Shown here piece after piece: positions 46,801-55,583 of a DNA stretch of 60,927 nt. The notes below the pieces were generated by a model, which saw only the letters and a list, made by a program, of their open reading frames with translations, was not told the DNA's origin and did no database searches. This stretch comes from Agromyces seonyuensis (lineage in GTDB: Bacteria; Actinomycetota; Actinomycetes; Actinomycetales; Microbacteriaceae). Made by a program: the position numbers and the translations under genes. The stretch lies in the NCBI RefSeq assembly GCF_009789225.1, contig NZ_WSTA01000009.1, positions 1 to 60,927 of the forward strand, given 5' to 3'. Numbering within the stretch: the first letter of the stretch is position 1; every line of letters begins with the position of its first letter.

Positions 46801-48348
46801 ATGAGTCTCAATCCCCCCATCCTCGAGATGCGCGACATCACCAAGGAGTTCCCGGGCGTCAAGGCCCTCTCCGAGGTCTCCATCACGGTCCGAGCAGGCG
46901 AGATCCACGCGATCTGCGGCGAGAACGGCGCCGGCAAGTCCACCCTCATGAAGGTGCTCTCCGGCGTCTACCCCGCGGGCACCTACACCGGCGAGATCTG
47001 GTTCCAGGGCGAGCTCGTCGAGTTCAAGGACATCCGGGCCAGCGAGCACGCCGGCATCGCGATCATCCACCAGGAGCTCGCGCTCATCCCCGAGCTCTCG
47101 ATCACCGAGAACATCTTCCTCGGCAACGAGATCGCCAAGGGCGGCCGCATCGACTGGACCGAGGCCAAGCGCCGCGCCGTCGATCTGCTCGCCCGCGTCG
47201 GCCTCGACGAGAACCCCGACACGCAGATCAAGCACCTCGGCGTCGGCAAGCAGCAGCTCGTCGAGATCGCGAAGGCGCTCGCCAAGAACGTCAAGCTGCT
47301 CATCCTCGACGAGCCGACCGCGGCCCTCAACGAGGACGACTCGCAGCACCTGCTCGACCTCATCCTCGGCCTCAAGGGCAAGGGCATCGCGTCGATCATG
47401 ATCAGCCACAAGCTCAACGAGATCGAGCAGATCTCCGACTCGATCACGATCATCCGCGACGGCCGCACGATCGAGACCCTCGACGTCGCCGCCGGCGGCG
47501 TCGACGAGGACCGCATCATCCGCGGCATGGTCGGGCGCTCGCTCGAGAGCCGCTACCCCGACCGCACGCCGAAGATCGGCGAGGTCTTCTTCGAGGTCAA
47601 GGACTGGACGATCCAGCACCCGCAGGTGCCCGAGCGGCTCGTCGCGAAGGGCTCGAACCTGAACGTCCGTCGCGGCGAGATCGTCGGCCTCGCGGGCCTC
47701 ATGGGAGCCGGCCGCACCGAGCTCGCGATGAGCCTCTTCGGCCGCTCCTACGGCACGTACCTCGGCGGCACGATCATCAAGGACGGCCAGGAGATCGTCC
47801 TGAAGGACGTGCAGGCCGCGATCGACCACGGCCTCGCCTACGTCAGCGAGGACCGCAAGGTCCTGGGCCTGAACCTGCTCGACACCATCAAGCGCTCGAT
47901 CGTCGCCGCGAAGCTCGGCAAGATCTCCAAGCGCGGGGTCATCGACAACCAGCAGGAGCACGGCATCGCCGAGGGCTACCGCAAGCAGCTGCGCATCAAG
48001 ACCCCGAGCGTCGACGCGGGCGTCTCGAAGCTCTCGGGCGGCAACCAGCAGAAGGTCGTGCTGGCGAAGTGGATGTTCACCGACCCCGACCTGCTCATCC
48101 TCGACGAGCCCACCCGCGGCATCGACGTCGGGGCGAAGTACGAGATCTACACGATCATCCAGCAGCTCGCCGCACAGGGGAAGGGCGTCATCCTCATCTC
48201 CAGCGAGCTGCCCGAGCTGCTCGGCATCGCCGACCGCATCTACACGGTGTTCGAAGGACAGATCACCGACGACATCCCTGCATCCGAAGCGACCCCGGAG
48301 AACCTCATGCGGCGCATGACCTCCGCGAAGAAGAAGGCGAACGCATGA
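46801..48348 (+). CDS. mmsA: Multiple-monosaccharide ABC transporter ATP-binding protein
   Basis: A 515-residue double ATPase of the GguA/MmsA/XylG class. First domain: Walker [10 protein letters not shown], signature LGVGKQQ, Walker [16 protein letters not shown]. Second domain: degenerate nucleotide loop GLMGAGRTE, signature LSGGNQQK, Walker [15 protein letters not shown]. The [25 protein letters not shown] insert is typical of MmsA/GguA. A gaggaag Shine-Dalgarno lies 9 bases before the ATG. It energises uptake of several aldoses (xylose, arabinose, glucose, galactose in characterised relatives). Stop overlaps the permease start by 4 bp. Confidence 0.94.
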   Translation: MSLNPPILEMRDITKEFPGVKALSEVSITVRAGEIHAICGENGAGKSTLMKVLSGVYPAGTYTGEIWFQGELVEFKDIRASEHAGIAIIHQELALIPELSITENIFLGNEIAKGGRIDWTEAKRRAVDLLARVGLDENPDTQIKHLGVGKQQLVEIAKALAKNVKLLILDEPTAALNEDDSQHLLDLILGLKGKGIASIMISHKLNEIEQISDSITIIRDGRTIETLDVAAGGVDEDRIIRGMVGRSLESRYPDRTPKIGEVFFEVKDWTIQHPQVPERLVAKGSNLNVRRGEIVGLAGLMGAGRTELAMSLFGRSYGTYLGGTIIKDGQEIVLKDVQAAIDHGLAYVSEDRKVLGLNLLDTIKRSIVAAKLGKISKRGVIDNQQEHGIAEGYRKQLRIKTPSVDAGVSKLSGGNQQKVVLAKWMFTDPDLLILDEPTRGIDVGAKYEIYTIIQQLAAQGKGVILISSELPELLGIADRIYTVFEGQITDDIPASEATPENLMRRMTSAKKKANA

Positions 48349-49691
48349 CCAGCGCCACTGACACCCCCAAGAAGAGCGGCGGCTTCTCCGACATCCGGAA
48401 GATGTTCGGCGGCGGCCAGTCGACCCTGCGCCAGTTCGGCATCCTGGGTTCGCTCCTCGTCATCATCCTGATCTTCCAGATCTGGACCGGGGGTCTGACG
48501 CTCTCCCCGACGAACCTCATCAACGTCGTCAACCAGTACTCGTACATCCTGATCCTGGCGATCGGCATGGTGATGGTCATCATCATGGGCCACATCGACC
48601 TGTCGGTCGGCTCGGTGGCGGCGTTCTCGGGCATCGTCGTCGCGAAGGCGATGGCGGACTGGAACCTCCCCTGGCCGTTCGCCATCGTGCTCGGCCTCGT
48701 CGTCGGCGCGCTCATCGGCGCCTGGCAGGGGTGGTGGGTCGCCTACGTCGGCGTCCCGGCGTTCATCGTGACGCTCGCGGGCATGCTCATCTTCCGCGGC
48801 GCGAACCAGGTCGTCGGCCAGTCGACGACGGTTCCCGTCCCCTCCGAGTTCGGCGTGATCGGCGCCGGCTACCTGCCCGAACTGCCCATCGCGCTGCCGT
48901 TCAACGTGCTCACGATGCTGCTCGGCCTCATCGGCGTCGCGTGGATCATCTGGAACGAGTTCCGCCTGCGCGGCCAGCAGAAGCGCACCGGCTCCGACAT
49001 GGCGCCCGTCTGGGTCTCGATCCTGAAGGTCGTGCTGCTCTCCGCCGTCATCCTCTGGGCCGCGTGGCTCTTCGCGACCGGCCGCCCCGGCACGAGCTTC
49101 CCGGTCTCGGGCATCATCCTCGTCGTCCTCGTCATCGTCTACTCGTTCGTCACGAACAAGACGGTCTTCGGCCGCCACATCTACGCGGTCGGCGGCAACC
49201 GTCTCGCCGCGAGCCTGTCGGGCGTCAAGGACCGCCGGGTCGACTTCTTCGTCATGATGAACATGTCGGTGCTCGCCTCGCTCGCCGGCATGATCTTCGT
49301 CGCCCGCTCCACCGCCTCCGGCCCCCAGGACGGCAACGGCTGGGAGCTCGACGCCATCGCGGCCGTCTTCATCGGCGGCGCGGCGGTCTCGGGCGGCATC
49401 GGCACCGTGATCGGCTCGATCATCGGTGGTCTGGTCATGGCGTTCCTGAACAACGGCCTCCAGCTCATCGGCACGGGTGCCGACCTGGTCTCCATCATCA
49501 AGGGCCTCGTGCTGCTCCTCGCGGTCGGCATCGACGTGCTGTCCAAGCGCAGCGGCGGGGCATCCATCTTCGGCATCTGGTCGCGTCGCCGTCAGGCGCG
49601 CCTCGAGACCGCCGTTCCCGAAACTCCCGCCGTCGAGCCGACGGCCGGGACAAATGAGACGAGCATCCCGGCCGACAATCGTCAGCCGTGA
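48345..49691 (+). CDS. mmsB: Multiple-monosaccharide ABC transporter permease
   Basis: A 448-residue permease of the GguB/MmsB group with about 10-11 helices, longer than RbsC because of an extra middle section ([20 protein letters not shown] and a further helix). Conserved segments: [23 protein letters not shown] and [19 protein letters not shown], plus [29 protein letters not shown]. Its ATG overlaps the ATPase stop. It forms the membrane channel for the sugars delivered by the downstream binding protein. Confidence 0.94.
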   Translation: MTSATDTPKKSGGFSDIRKMFGGGQSTLRQFGILGSLLVIILIFQIWTGGLTLSPTNLINVVNQYSYILILAIGMVMVIIMGHIDLSVGSVAAFSGIVVAKAMADWNLPWPFAIVLGLVVGALIGAWQGWWVAYVGVPAFIVTLAGMLIFRGANQVVGQSTTVPVPSEFGVIGAGYLPELPIALPFNVLTMLLGLIGVAWIIWNEFRLRGQQKRTGSDMAPVWVSILKVVLLSAVILWAAWLFATGRPGTSFPVSGIILVVLVIVYSFVTNKTVFGRHIYAVGGNRLAASLSGVKDRRVDFFVMMNMSVLASLAGMIFVARSTASGPQDGNGWELDAIAAVFIGGAAVSGGIGTVIGSIIGGLVMAFLNNGLQLIGTGADLVSIIKGLVLLLAVGIDVLSKRSGGASIFGIWSRRRQARLETAVPETPAVEPTAGTNETSIPADNRQP

Positions 49692-49743
49692 CCCCGATCG
49701 CACCCGGGTTCGTTTCACTCAACCAAGAGAAAGTGACTGATCA

Positions 49744-50856
49744 ATGAAGAGAATCGCTTTGGCCGCAACCGCGGTGGCAGCTGCCGCGGCGCTCACCCTC
49801 GCCGGCTGCTCGTCCTCCGAGCGCGGCGGATCGGGCGACTCGACGGACGCCGCCGGCTTCGCCGCCGACTCGTCGATCGGCATCGCCCTGCCCGACAAGA
49901 CCTCGGAGAACTGGGTGCTCGCGGGCGACCTGTTCACCGACGGTCTCGAAGAGGCCGGCTTCAAGGCCGACGTGCAGTACGCCCCGGCGTCCAACACGGT
50001 CGCCGAGCAGCAGAACCAGATCTCGAGCATGGTCACCAACGGCGCCAAGGTCATCGTCATCGGCGCCAAGGACGGCAAGCAGCTCGGCACCCAGCTCCAG
50101 CAGGCTGCCGACGCCGGCGTCAAGATCATCGCCTACGACCGCCTGATCGAGAACACGGAGAACGTCGACTACTACGTCGCGTTCGACAACTTCAAGGTCG
50201 GCCAGCTCCAGGGCGAGGCGCTGCTCGCGGGCCTCGAGGAGCGTTCGGGCCACGGCGCGCCGTGGAACGTCGAGCTCTTCTCCGGCTCGCCGGACGACGC
50301 CAACTCGGCCGTGTTCTTCAACGGTGCGATGGACGTCCTCCAGCCGAAGATCGACGACGGCACCCTCGTCGTCGCGTCGGGCCAGACCGAGATCGCCCAG
50401 ACGGCGACCCAGGGCTGGGAGGCCGAGAACGCCCAGAGCCGCATGGACTCGATCCTCACCTCGACCTACGGCTCGCAGGAGATCGACGGCGTCCTCTCGC
50501 CGAACGACACCCTGGCCCGCGCCATCATCACCTCCGTGCAGCAGGCCGGTAAGGACATGAGCAAGGTCACCGTCACCGGTCAGGACTCGGAGGCCGAGTC
50601 GGTCAAGTCGATCATGGAGGGCATCCAGTACTCCACGATCAACAAGGACACCACCCTGCTGGTCGAGCAGACCATCAAGATGATCCAGGACCTCCAGAAG
50701 GGCGAGGAGCCCGAGGTCAACGACACCGAGCAGTACGACAACGGCGTGAAGGTCGTTCCGGCGTACCTGCTGGCTCCGGTCATCGTCACCAAGGAGAACG
50801 CGGCCGAGGCGTACGCCAACGTCCCGTCGCTCCTGGAGATCGTGGAGTCCTACTAA
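49744..50856 (+). CDS. chvE: Multiple-monosaccharide-binding lipoprotein (ChvE-like)
   Basis: A 370-residue periplasmic-type binding protein tethered as a lipoprotein (AAAALTLAGCSSSERGG, lipobox Cys near residue 20). Core motifs: SIGIALPDKTSENWVLAGDLF, NQISSMVTNGAKVIVIGAKDG, IIAYDRLIENTENVDYYVAFDNFKVG and VLSPNDTLARAIITSVQQAG. ChvE relatives bind arabinose, glucose, galactose and xylose; the precise range here is unknown. Separated from the permease by 52 bp and followed by two hairpins, so it probably also accumulates as a separate stable mRNA. The gene symbol is by similarity to the Agrobacterium protein. Confidence 0.93.
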   Translation: MKRIALAATAVAAAAALTLAGCSSSERGGSGDSTDAAGFAADSSIGIALPDKTSENWVLAGDLFTDGLEEAGFKADVQYAPASNTVAEQQNQISSMVTNGAKVIVIGAKDGKQLGTQLQQAADAGVKIIAYDRLIENTENVDYYVAFDNFKVGQLQGEALLAGLEERSGHGAPWNVELFSGSPDDANSAVFFNGAMDVLQPKIDDGTLVVASGQTEIAQTATQGWEAENAQSRMDSILTSTYGSQEIDGVLSPNDTLARAIITSVQQAGKDMSKVTVTGQDSEAESVKSIMEGIQYSTINKDTTLLVEQTIKMIQDLQKGEEPEVNDTEQYDNGVKVVPAYLLAPVIVTKENAAEAYANVPSLLEIVESY

Positions 50857-50865
50857 GTTCCACTG

Positions 50866-50919
50866 CCCCGGCTCCGGCCGGGGAACGACGGCGGGGCGGG
50901 TGCGCGAGCACCCGCCCCG
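50866..50919 (+). terminator. Tandem terminator of the monosaccharide importer operon
   Basis: ccccggc/gccgggg (50866-50883, tccg loop) followed by cggggcgggtgc with its perfect complement (50892-50919, gcga tetraloop). Confidence 0.8.
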
Positions 50920-50973
50920 TTCGTCGTGTCCGGCGCTCCGGACTGGCCGCGCACGATCAGCGCCGGTCGGCGC

Positions 50974-51348
50974 TCACGCCCACTTCGGCAGTTCCTGGAG
51001 CGTCCAGCGGTTGCCGTCCGGGTCTTGCAGCGTGACGAAGCGGCCCCAGGCCTGCTCGTCGACGCCCTGCGCGTCGACCCCTTTGGCACGCAGGTCGGCG
51101 AGCACCGCATCCGCGTCGTCGATGACGACCTGGATGACGTCGAGCGAGCCCGGTTCGAGCGTCGCGCCGAGCCCTTCGCCGATCGCGATCGAGCACGCCG
51201 ACCCGGGCGGGGTGAGCTGCACGAACCGCAGTTCGGGCGACACCCGTTGGTCGTGGTCGGCGTTGAAGCCCAGCTTGTCGACGTAGAAGGCTTTCGCCCG
51301 GTCGACGTCGCTCACGGGCACGTGGATGAGTTCGATCTTCCAATCCAT
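50974..51348 (-). CDS. VOC-superfamily (glyoxalase-like) protein
   Basis: A 124-residue single-domain VOC protein. IELIHVPVSDVDRAKAFYVDKLGFN opens the first beta-alpha-beta unit, and RFVTLQDPDGNRWTLQELP closes the second, the classic DPDGN end. Metal-ligand candidates are His10 in the first strand and Glu near the end. The ATG at 51348 has gaggggga just upstream; an earlier in-frame start at 51399 would overlap the opposite gene's promoter. Members range from glyoxalases to antibiotic-resistance proteins and small oxygenase-like enzymes; no specific substrate can be given. Confidence 0.9.
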   Translation of the reverse strand: MDWKIELIHVPVSDVDRAKAFYVDKLGFNADHDQRVSPELRFVQLTPPGSACSIAIGEGLGATLEPGSLDVIQVVIDDADAVLADLRAKGVDAQGVDEQAWGRFVTLQDPDGNRWTLQELPKWA

Positions 51349-51419
51349 GGGGTCCCCCTCGATGTCCCAGGCCTCCAGGATGCCTCGCACCGCCGACAAC
51401 CCTGCGGGAGGATGGAGGC

Positions 51420-51995
51420 ATGGCCCTCCACATCACCGGCGACGACGCCGCCGACCGACTGCTCAGCGACGACGCCTTCGCCCTCCTCACCGGGATGCTG
51501 CTCGATCAGCAGGTCGCGATGGAGACGGCGTTCGCCGGCCCCGAGAAGATCCGCGAGCGTCTCGGCTCGATCGACCCGGCGAGCGTCGCCTCGACCGACC
51601 CGGAGCGGTTCGTCGAGGTGTTCAAGCAGACCCCCGCGGTGCACCGCTTCCCCGGTTCGATGGCCGGTCGCGTGCAGCAGCTCGCCCAGGCGGTCGTCGA
51701 CGACTGGGGCGGCGATGCCGCCGCGATCTGGACCGAGGGCGAGCCGAGCGGCGCCGAGGTGCTGCAGCGGCTGCAGGCGCTGCCCGGCTACGGCGACCAG
51801 AAGGCGCGCATCTTCCTCGCGCTCCTCGGCAAGCAGTGCGGACTGACCGCCCCCGGCTGGCGCGAGGCCGCGGGCGCCTACGGCGAGGAGGGCTCGTACC
51901 GCTCGGTGGCGGACATCGTCAGCCCTGAGTCGCTGCAGAAAGTGCGGGCGACGAAGCAGGCCGCGAAGGCCGCGGCGAAGGCCGCGAAGAGCTGA
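51420..51995 (+). CDS. HhH-GPD base-excision-type protein
   Basis: A 191-residue protein with an endonuclease III-like helical fold: FALLTGMLLDQQVAMETAFAGP at the N-terminus and the helix-hairpin-helix LPGYGDQKARIFLALLGKQ at residues 121-139. In E. coli Nth the catalytic Lys lies in LPGVGRK, and here that position is Gln127. The catalytic Asp of the GPD loop is not obvious either (GLTAPGWREAAG follows), and the Fe-S cysteines are missing. It may therefore bind DNA damage without lyase activity. Short Lys/Ala tail at the C-terminus. gggagg at 51406-51411 supports the ATG. Divergent from the VOC gene. Confidence 0.85.
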   Translation: MALHITGDDAADRLLSDDAFALLTGMLLDQQVAMETAFAGPEKIRERLGSIDPASVASTDPERFVEVFKQTPAVHRFPGSMAGRVQQLAQAVVDDWGGDAAAIWTEGEPSGAEVLQRLQALPGYGDQKARIFLALLGKQCGLTAPGWREAAGAYGEEGSYRSVADIVSPESLQKVRATKQAAKAAAKAAKS

Positions 51996-52005
51996 GGCCG
52001 GCCGC

Positions 52006-52056
52006 GGCCCTACCGGAGTAGCATCCCGGAATCGCTCCGGGGAGGGATGCCGGCGG
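52006..52056 (+). promoter_or_regulatory. Upstream region of the kinase operon, homologous to the acyltransferase upstream region
   Basis: Begins ggccctacc, then gtag, then cgctccg and gatgcc. Aligned without gaps to 54074-54124 about 34 of 51 bases agree. ccctacc and gtag here form an imperfect version of the perfect palindrome at 54076-54091. Confidence 0.6.
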
Positions 52057-52082
52057 ATGGGGCCTCTGCGAGAGTGAGCAGC

Positions 52083-53393
52083 ATGTCCGCACCGCTCGGC
52101 CCCATCGCGCCGCCGCCGCTGCCGCCGGAACCTCCGGCCGTTCCGGCGCCGCGGTCGGCCCCGACCCACGAACCCGATCCCGCTCCCGCCGCATCCGATC
52201 GGCTGCTCGGGACCCTCTCGTTCGAGCGGATGCTCGCGCTCCTCGCGATCGTCGCCGGCGTCGTGCTCTACGCGGTCGACGTGCCGATCCTCGCGGCGGC
52301 CTACGACGTGCACGTCGCGATCGCGTTCGGTGTCGCGCTGCTGACCGCCGGCGCGATCCCGCTCGCGCTCGTCGCTCCGTGGACGGCGGTGGCGGCCTCG
52401 CTCGTCGGGGCAGTGCTCTTCACCGTGTTCGGCACCGCCGGCCCGGGGGATCCGTGGCCGGTGGGGGTGCCGCAGTTGCTCGCCCTGTGCGCGCTCATCG
52501 CCGTGCTCGCGCTGCGCGGGCGGCGCACCGCCGCCGCCTGGGCGTGGGCGGGCGGCGTGATCGTGCCGCTCGCGTTCGCGTTCCTCCCCGACCGCGGGGC
52601 GACGCCGGACGGCATCGTCGCGAACATCGTGACGGTCGCCGGCGTCAGCGCGCTCGCGCTCGTCGCCGCGCTCGTCGCGCAGGTCGGGCGCTCCCGGGTG
52701 AGCGAGGAACTCGAGCGCGGCCGTCGCGCGGTCGAGGTCGAGCACGAGCGCCGGGTCGTCGCCGAGGAGCGCACGCGCATCGCCCGGGAACTGCACGATG
52801 TCGTCGCCCACAGCCTCTCGATCGTGCAGGTGCAGGCGACGAGCGCGCCCTACCGCCTGCCCGACCTCGACCCCGCCGCCGCCGACGAGTTCCGCGCGAT
52901 CGCGGCCTCGGCGCGGACGGCGATGGGCGAGCTGCGCGGCCTGCTCTCGGTGCTGCGCGCGCCCGACGCCGACGTCGAGACCGCCCCGCAGCCGGGGCTC
53001 GCCGAACTGCCGACGCTCGTCGCGAGCGTCGAACGGGCGGGGCTGCCGGTGCAGGTGCGCATCGAGGCCGACGGCGCGGACGACGGGCTCGCCGGTCGCG
53101 CCGCGTACCGCATCGTGCAGGAATCGCTGAGCAACGTGCTCCGCCACGCGCCGGGTGCCGCGACGGAGGTCCTCGTGCAGGAGCGGGGCGGGACGGTGCT
53201 CGTCACCGTGCGCAACCAGGCGCCGCCCGAGCCCGCGCCGTCCGACACCCGCGGCGGCGGCCACGGCATCATCGGCATGCGCGAACGCGCCCGCGCCCTC
53301 GGCGGCTCCCTCGACGCCGGACCGACGCCAGAGGGCGGGTTCCGCGTGCACGGCGAGCTGCCGCAACGCGCCGGCGACGCGGCGGGGGCCTGA
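52083..53393 (+). CDS. NarL-type sensor histidine kinase
   Basis: A 436-residue HisKA_3 kinase. A Pro-rich N-terminus is followed by about five membrane helices (first MLALLAIVAGVVLYAVDVPIL), then the dimerisation domain with ARELHDVVAHSLSIVQVQA (phosphoacceptor His238) and an ATPase domain with YRIVQESLSNVLRHAPGA and GHGIIGMRERARALGGSL. The sensor has no extracytoplasmic domain, so it probably senses within the membrane. The ATG at 52083 was selected; GTG 52074 is possible. Its stop overlaps the regulator start (TGATG). Confidence 0.93.
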   Translation: MSAPLGPIAPPPLPPEPPAVPAPRSAPTHEPDPAPAASDRLLGTLSFERMLALLAIVAGVVLYAVDVPILAAAYDVHVAIAFGVALLTAGAIPLALVAPWTAVAASLVGAVLFTVFGTAGPGDPWPVGVPQLLALCALIAVLALRGRRTAAAWAWAGGVIVPLAFAFLPDRGATPDGIVANIVTVAGVSALALVAALVAQVGRSRVSEELERGRRAVEVEHERRVVAEERTRIARELHDVVAHSLSIVQVQATSAPYRLPDLDPAAADEFRAIAASARTAMGELRGLLSVLRAPDADVETAPQPGLAELPTLVASVERAGLPVQVRIEADGADDGLAGRAAYRIVQESLSNVLRHAPGAATEVLVQERGGTVLVTVRNQAPPEPAPSDTRGGGHGIIGMRERARALGGSLDAGPTPEGGFRVHGELPQRAGDAAGA

Positions 53394-54064
53394 TGGGCAT
53401 CCGGGTGCTCGTCGCGGACGACCAGGCGATGGTCCGCGCCGGCTTCGCCGCCGTGCTCGACGCCCACGACGGCATCGAGGTCGTCGGCCAGGCCGCCGAC
53501 GGCGACGAGGCCGTGCGGCTCGCGCACGAGCTGCGCCCCGACGTCGTCGTCATGGATGTGCGGATGCCCGGCCGCAACGGCATCGAAGCCACGGCGGCCC
53601 TGCAGACGCCGCCGCGCTCGAGCGACTACGTGCCGAAGGTGCTCATGCTCACGACCTTCGACATCGACGACTACGTGTATGCGGCGCTCCGGGCCGGGGC
53701 GAGCGGCTTCCTGCTCAAGGACGCGCTGCCGGAGGACGTGGTCGCCGCAGTGCGGGTCATCGCCGCCGGCGACGGGCTGCTCGCGCCGAGCGTGACCCGA
53801 CGGCTCATCGAGCAGGTGGCCGCGACCCCGCCCGCGCCCGTCGTCGAGGAGCACCGACTCGCCGGGCTCACCGAACGCGAGCGCGAGGTGCTCGTGCAGA
53901 TCGCCCAGGGCCGCACCAACCACGAGATCGCCGAGGCGCTCTTCATCGCGGAGCAGACGGTGAAGTCGCACGTCAGCCGCATCCTCGCGAAGCTCGGGCT
54001 CCGCGACCGGGTGCACGCCGTCGTCTTCGCCTACGAGACCGGTCTCGTCCGCGCCGGTCGCTGA
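53393..54064 (+). CDS. NarL/LuxR-family response regulator
   Basis: A 223-residue regulator. Receiver domain with DDQAMVR acidic pair, phosphoacceptor Asp55 in VVMDVRMPGRNG, Thr in LTTFD and Lys in GFLLKD. LuxR helix-turn-helix at about residues 160-215: LTEREREVLVQIAQGRTNHEIAEALFIAEQTVKSHVSRILAKLGLRDR. Translation is coupled to the kinase (1-base overlap). The perfect palindrome CCCTACC-cc-GGTAGGG upstream of the acyltransferase, with a weaker copy before the kinase, is its probable binding site. Confidence 0.95.
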   Translation: MGIRVLVADDQAMVRAGFAAVLDAHDGIEVVGQAADGDEAVRLAHELRPDVVVMDVRMPGRNGIEATAALQTPPRSSDYVPKVLMLTTFDIDDYVYAALRAGASGFLLKDALPEDVVAAVRVIAAGDGLLAPSVTRRLIEQVAATPPAPVVEEHRLAGLTEREREVLVQIAQGRTNHEIAEALFIAEQTVKSHVSRILAKLGLRDRVHAVVFAYETGLVRAGR

Positions 54065-54073
54065 GCGTCATCC

Positions 54074-54124
54074 GGCCCTACCCCGGTAGGGGGCGAGAAG
54101 CGCTCCGCGGGGCGATGCCCTCGG
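54074..54124 (+). promoter_or_regulatory. Palindrome and duplicated upstream region of the acyltransferase gene
   Basis: ccctacc-cc-ggtaggg (54076-54091) is a perfect 7-2-7 palindrome fitting a NarL-type dimer. The region through gatgcc and cgg is related to 52006-52056. Confidence 0.65.
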
Positions 54125-54185
54125 CGGCAGCGCATTCCTAACCTGCCCGGGCGGGCGGAGACGCCGCCCGGGCAGGGAGCCTCCG

Positions 54186-55583
54186 ATGACCATCGCCGCC
54201 GTGCGGCCCGCCGCACACCCCGGGCCCGCGACCGCCCGGCCCGAATCCGAACGGGACGGTGCCGTCGACGCGGCCCGCGCGTTCTGCCTCGTCGTCGTGC
54301 TCGCACTGCACGCGCTCATGGTCGGGGTGTCGCTCGACGCCTCGGGGCCCGTGCTCGGCAACGCCCTCGACGGGTGGGCGGGCCTCGCCCCGCTGACCTG
54401 GTTCGCGCAGGTGATGCCGCTCTTCTTCGTCATCGGCGGGTTCGCCGGCCGGCGCGGCTGGCAGCGGATGCGCTCGCGCGGCGGCACGGCGGGCGACTTC
54501 GTGCGGGGCCGGCTCGCCCGGTTGGTGCGGCCGGCGGTCGCGCTCGTCGGGTTCGTCGGGCTCGGGCTCGCGGCGCTGTCGGTCGCGGGGGTGCCCGCCG
54601 ACATCGTCGCGACCGCGGGCTTCCGCATCGGCCAGCCCCTCTGGTTCCTCGCGGTCTACCTCGGCGCGACGGCGCTCGTGCCCGCGATGTCCCGGCTTCA
54701 TGAGCGACGTCCGCTCACGGTCGTGGCGGCGCTCGCCGCGCTCGCGCTCGCCGTGGACGGGCTGCGCGCGGCGACCGGCATCACGGCGTTCGGGCTGCTG
54801 AACCTCGCGTTCGTCTGGCTCCTCGTGCAGCAGTTCGGGTTCTTCCTCGCGGACGGCCGGCTCGAGCGGCACTCCCGCCGCGTGCGGGCGCTCGCCCTGC
54901 TCGCTGCCCTCGGGATGCTCGCATCGCTCATCGTGCTCGGCGGCTACTCGCCCGACCTCCTCGAGAACCTCAACCCGCCCACCTTCGCGCTCGTGCCGCT
55001 CGGCGTCGCCCAACTGCTCGCCTTCTCGCTCGTGCGCCCGGCGCTCGGCCGGTGGGCGGCGCGTCCGGGGCCGGCGCGGCTCGTCGCCCGATTCGGTGAG
55101 CAGGGCATGACGCTCTACCTGTGGCACCTGACGGCGTACGTGCTGCTCGCCGGCGTGCTGCTGCTCGGCGCCCAGGCGGGTGCGATCGGCCTGCCCGCCC
55201 CGCAGACCGCGGAGTGGTGGCTGAGCCGGCCCGTCTGGCTCCTGGCCGCGATCGCCCTCGCCGTGCTCCTGGCGCGGGCGACGGCCCGCTTCGAACGCGG
55301 GGGCCGCATCGTTCCCCAGTCCTGGGCCGGGCGGCGGATGACGCGGGCGGGCGTGCCCGTCGGGGTCGCCGTGCCGGCGGGCATCCTGGGCGTCGTCGTC
55401 GTGCTGGTGCACGGGTTCGGACCGCTTCCGGCCCTCGTCTCCGCGGGGCTCCTCCTCGTCGCGCTCGCCGGATCGTCCAAACCGGGTCCGCAAGTTTCGG
55501 GGGCTGGAATCGAGGACGACCGCGCCGGGAGTCCGGCCCGCGCCGCGCGGGGACTAGCATCGGGGGATGAGCGACGCAGCTGA
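54186..55583 (+). CDS. Acyltransferase_3-family membrane protein
   Basis: A 465-residue integral membrane O-acyltransferase-like protein with about 10 helices. The family's early Asp/His region is visible (DGAVDAARAFCLVVVLALHALMVG), as is QVMPLFFVIGGFAGRRGWQRM, whose R-x-x-R segment is typical. Such proteins acetylate or acylate cell-wall sugars, lipids or antibiotics. The C-terminal 40 residues are polar and overlap the start of the LacI gene by 17 bp. The shared upstream palindrome suggests control by the preceding two-component system, perhaps an envelope-modification response; that is inference. Confidence 0.88.
   Translation: MTIAAVRPAAHPGPATARPESERDGAVDAARAFCLVVVLALHALMVGVSLDASGPVLGNALDGWAGLAPLTWFAQVMPLFFVIGGFAGRRGWQRMRSRGGTAGDFVRGRLARLVRPAVALVGFVGLGLAALSVAGVPADIVATAGFRIGQPLWFLAVYLGATALVPAMSRLHERRPLTVVAALAALALAVDGLRAATGITAFGLLNLAFVWLLVQQFGFFLADGRLERHSRRVRALALLAALGMLASLIVLGGYSPDLLENLNPPTFALVPLGVAQLLAFSLVRPALGRWAARPGPARLVARFGEQGMTLYLWHLTAYVLLAGVLLLGAQAGAIGLPAPQTAEWWLSRPVWLLAAIALAVLLARATARFERGGRIVPQSWAGRRMTRAGVPVGVAVPAGILGVVVVLVHGFGPLPALVSAGLLLVALAGSSKPGPQVSGAGIEDDRAGSPARAARGLASGDERRS
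55555..55560 (+). promoter_or_regulatory. -10 box for a leaderless LacI transcript
   Basis: TAGCAT ends 6 bases before the ATG at 55567, inside the last codons of the acyltransferase gene. Confidence 0.5.
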
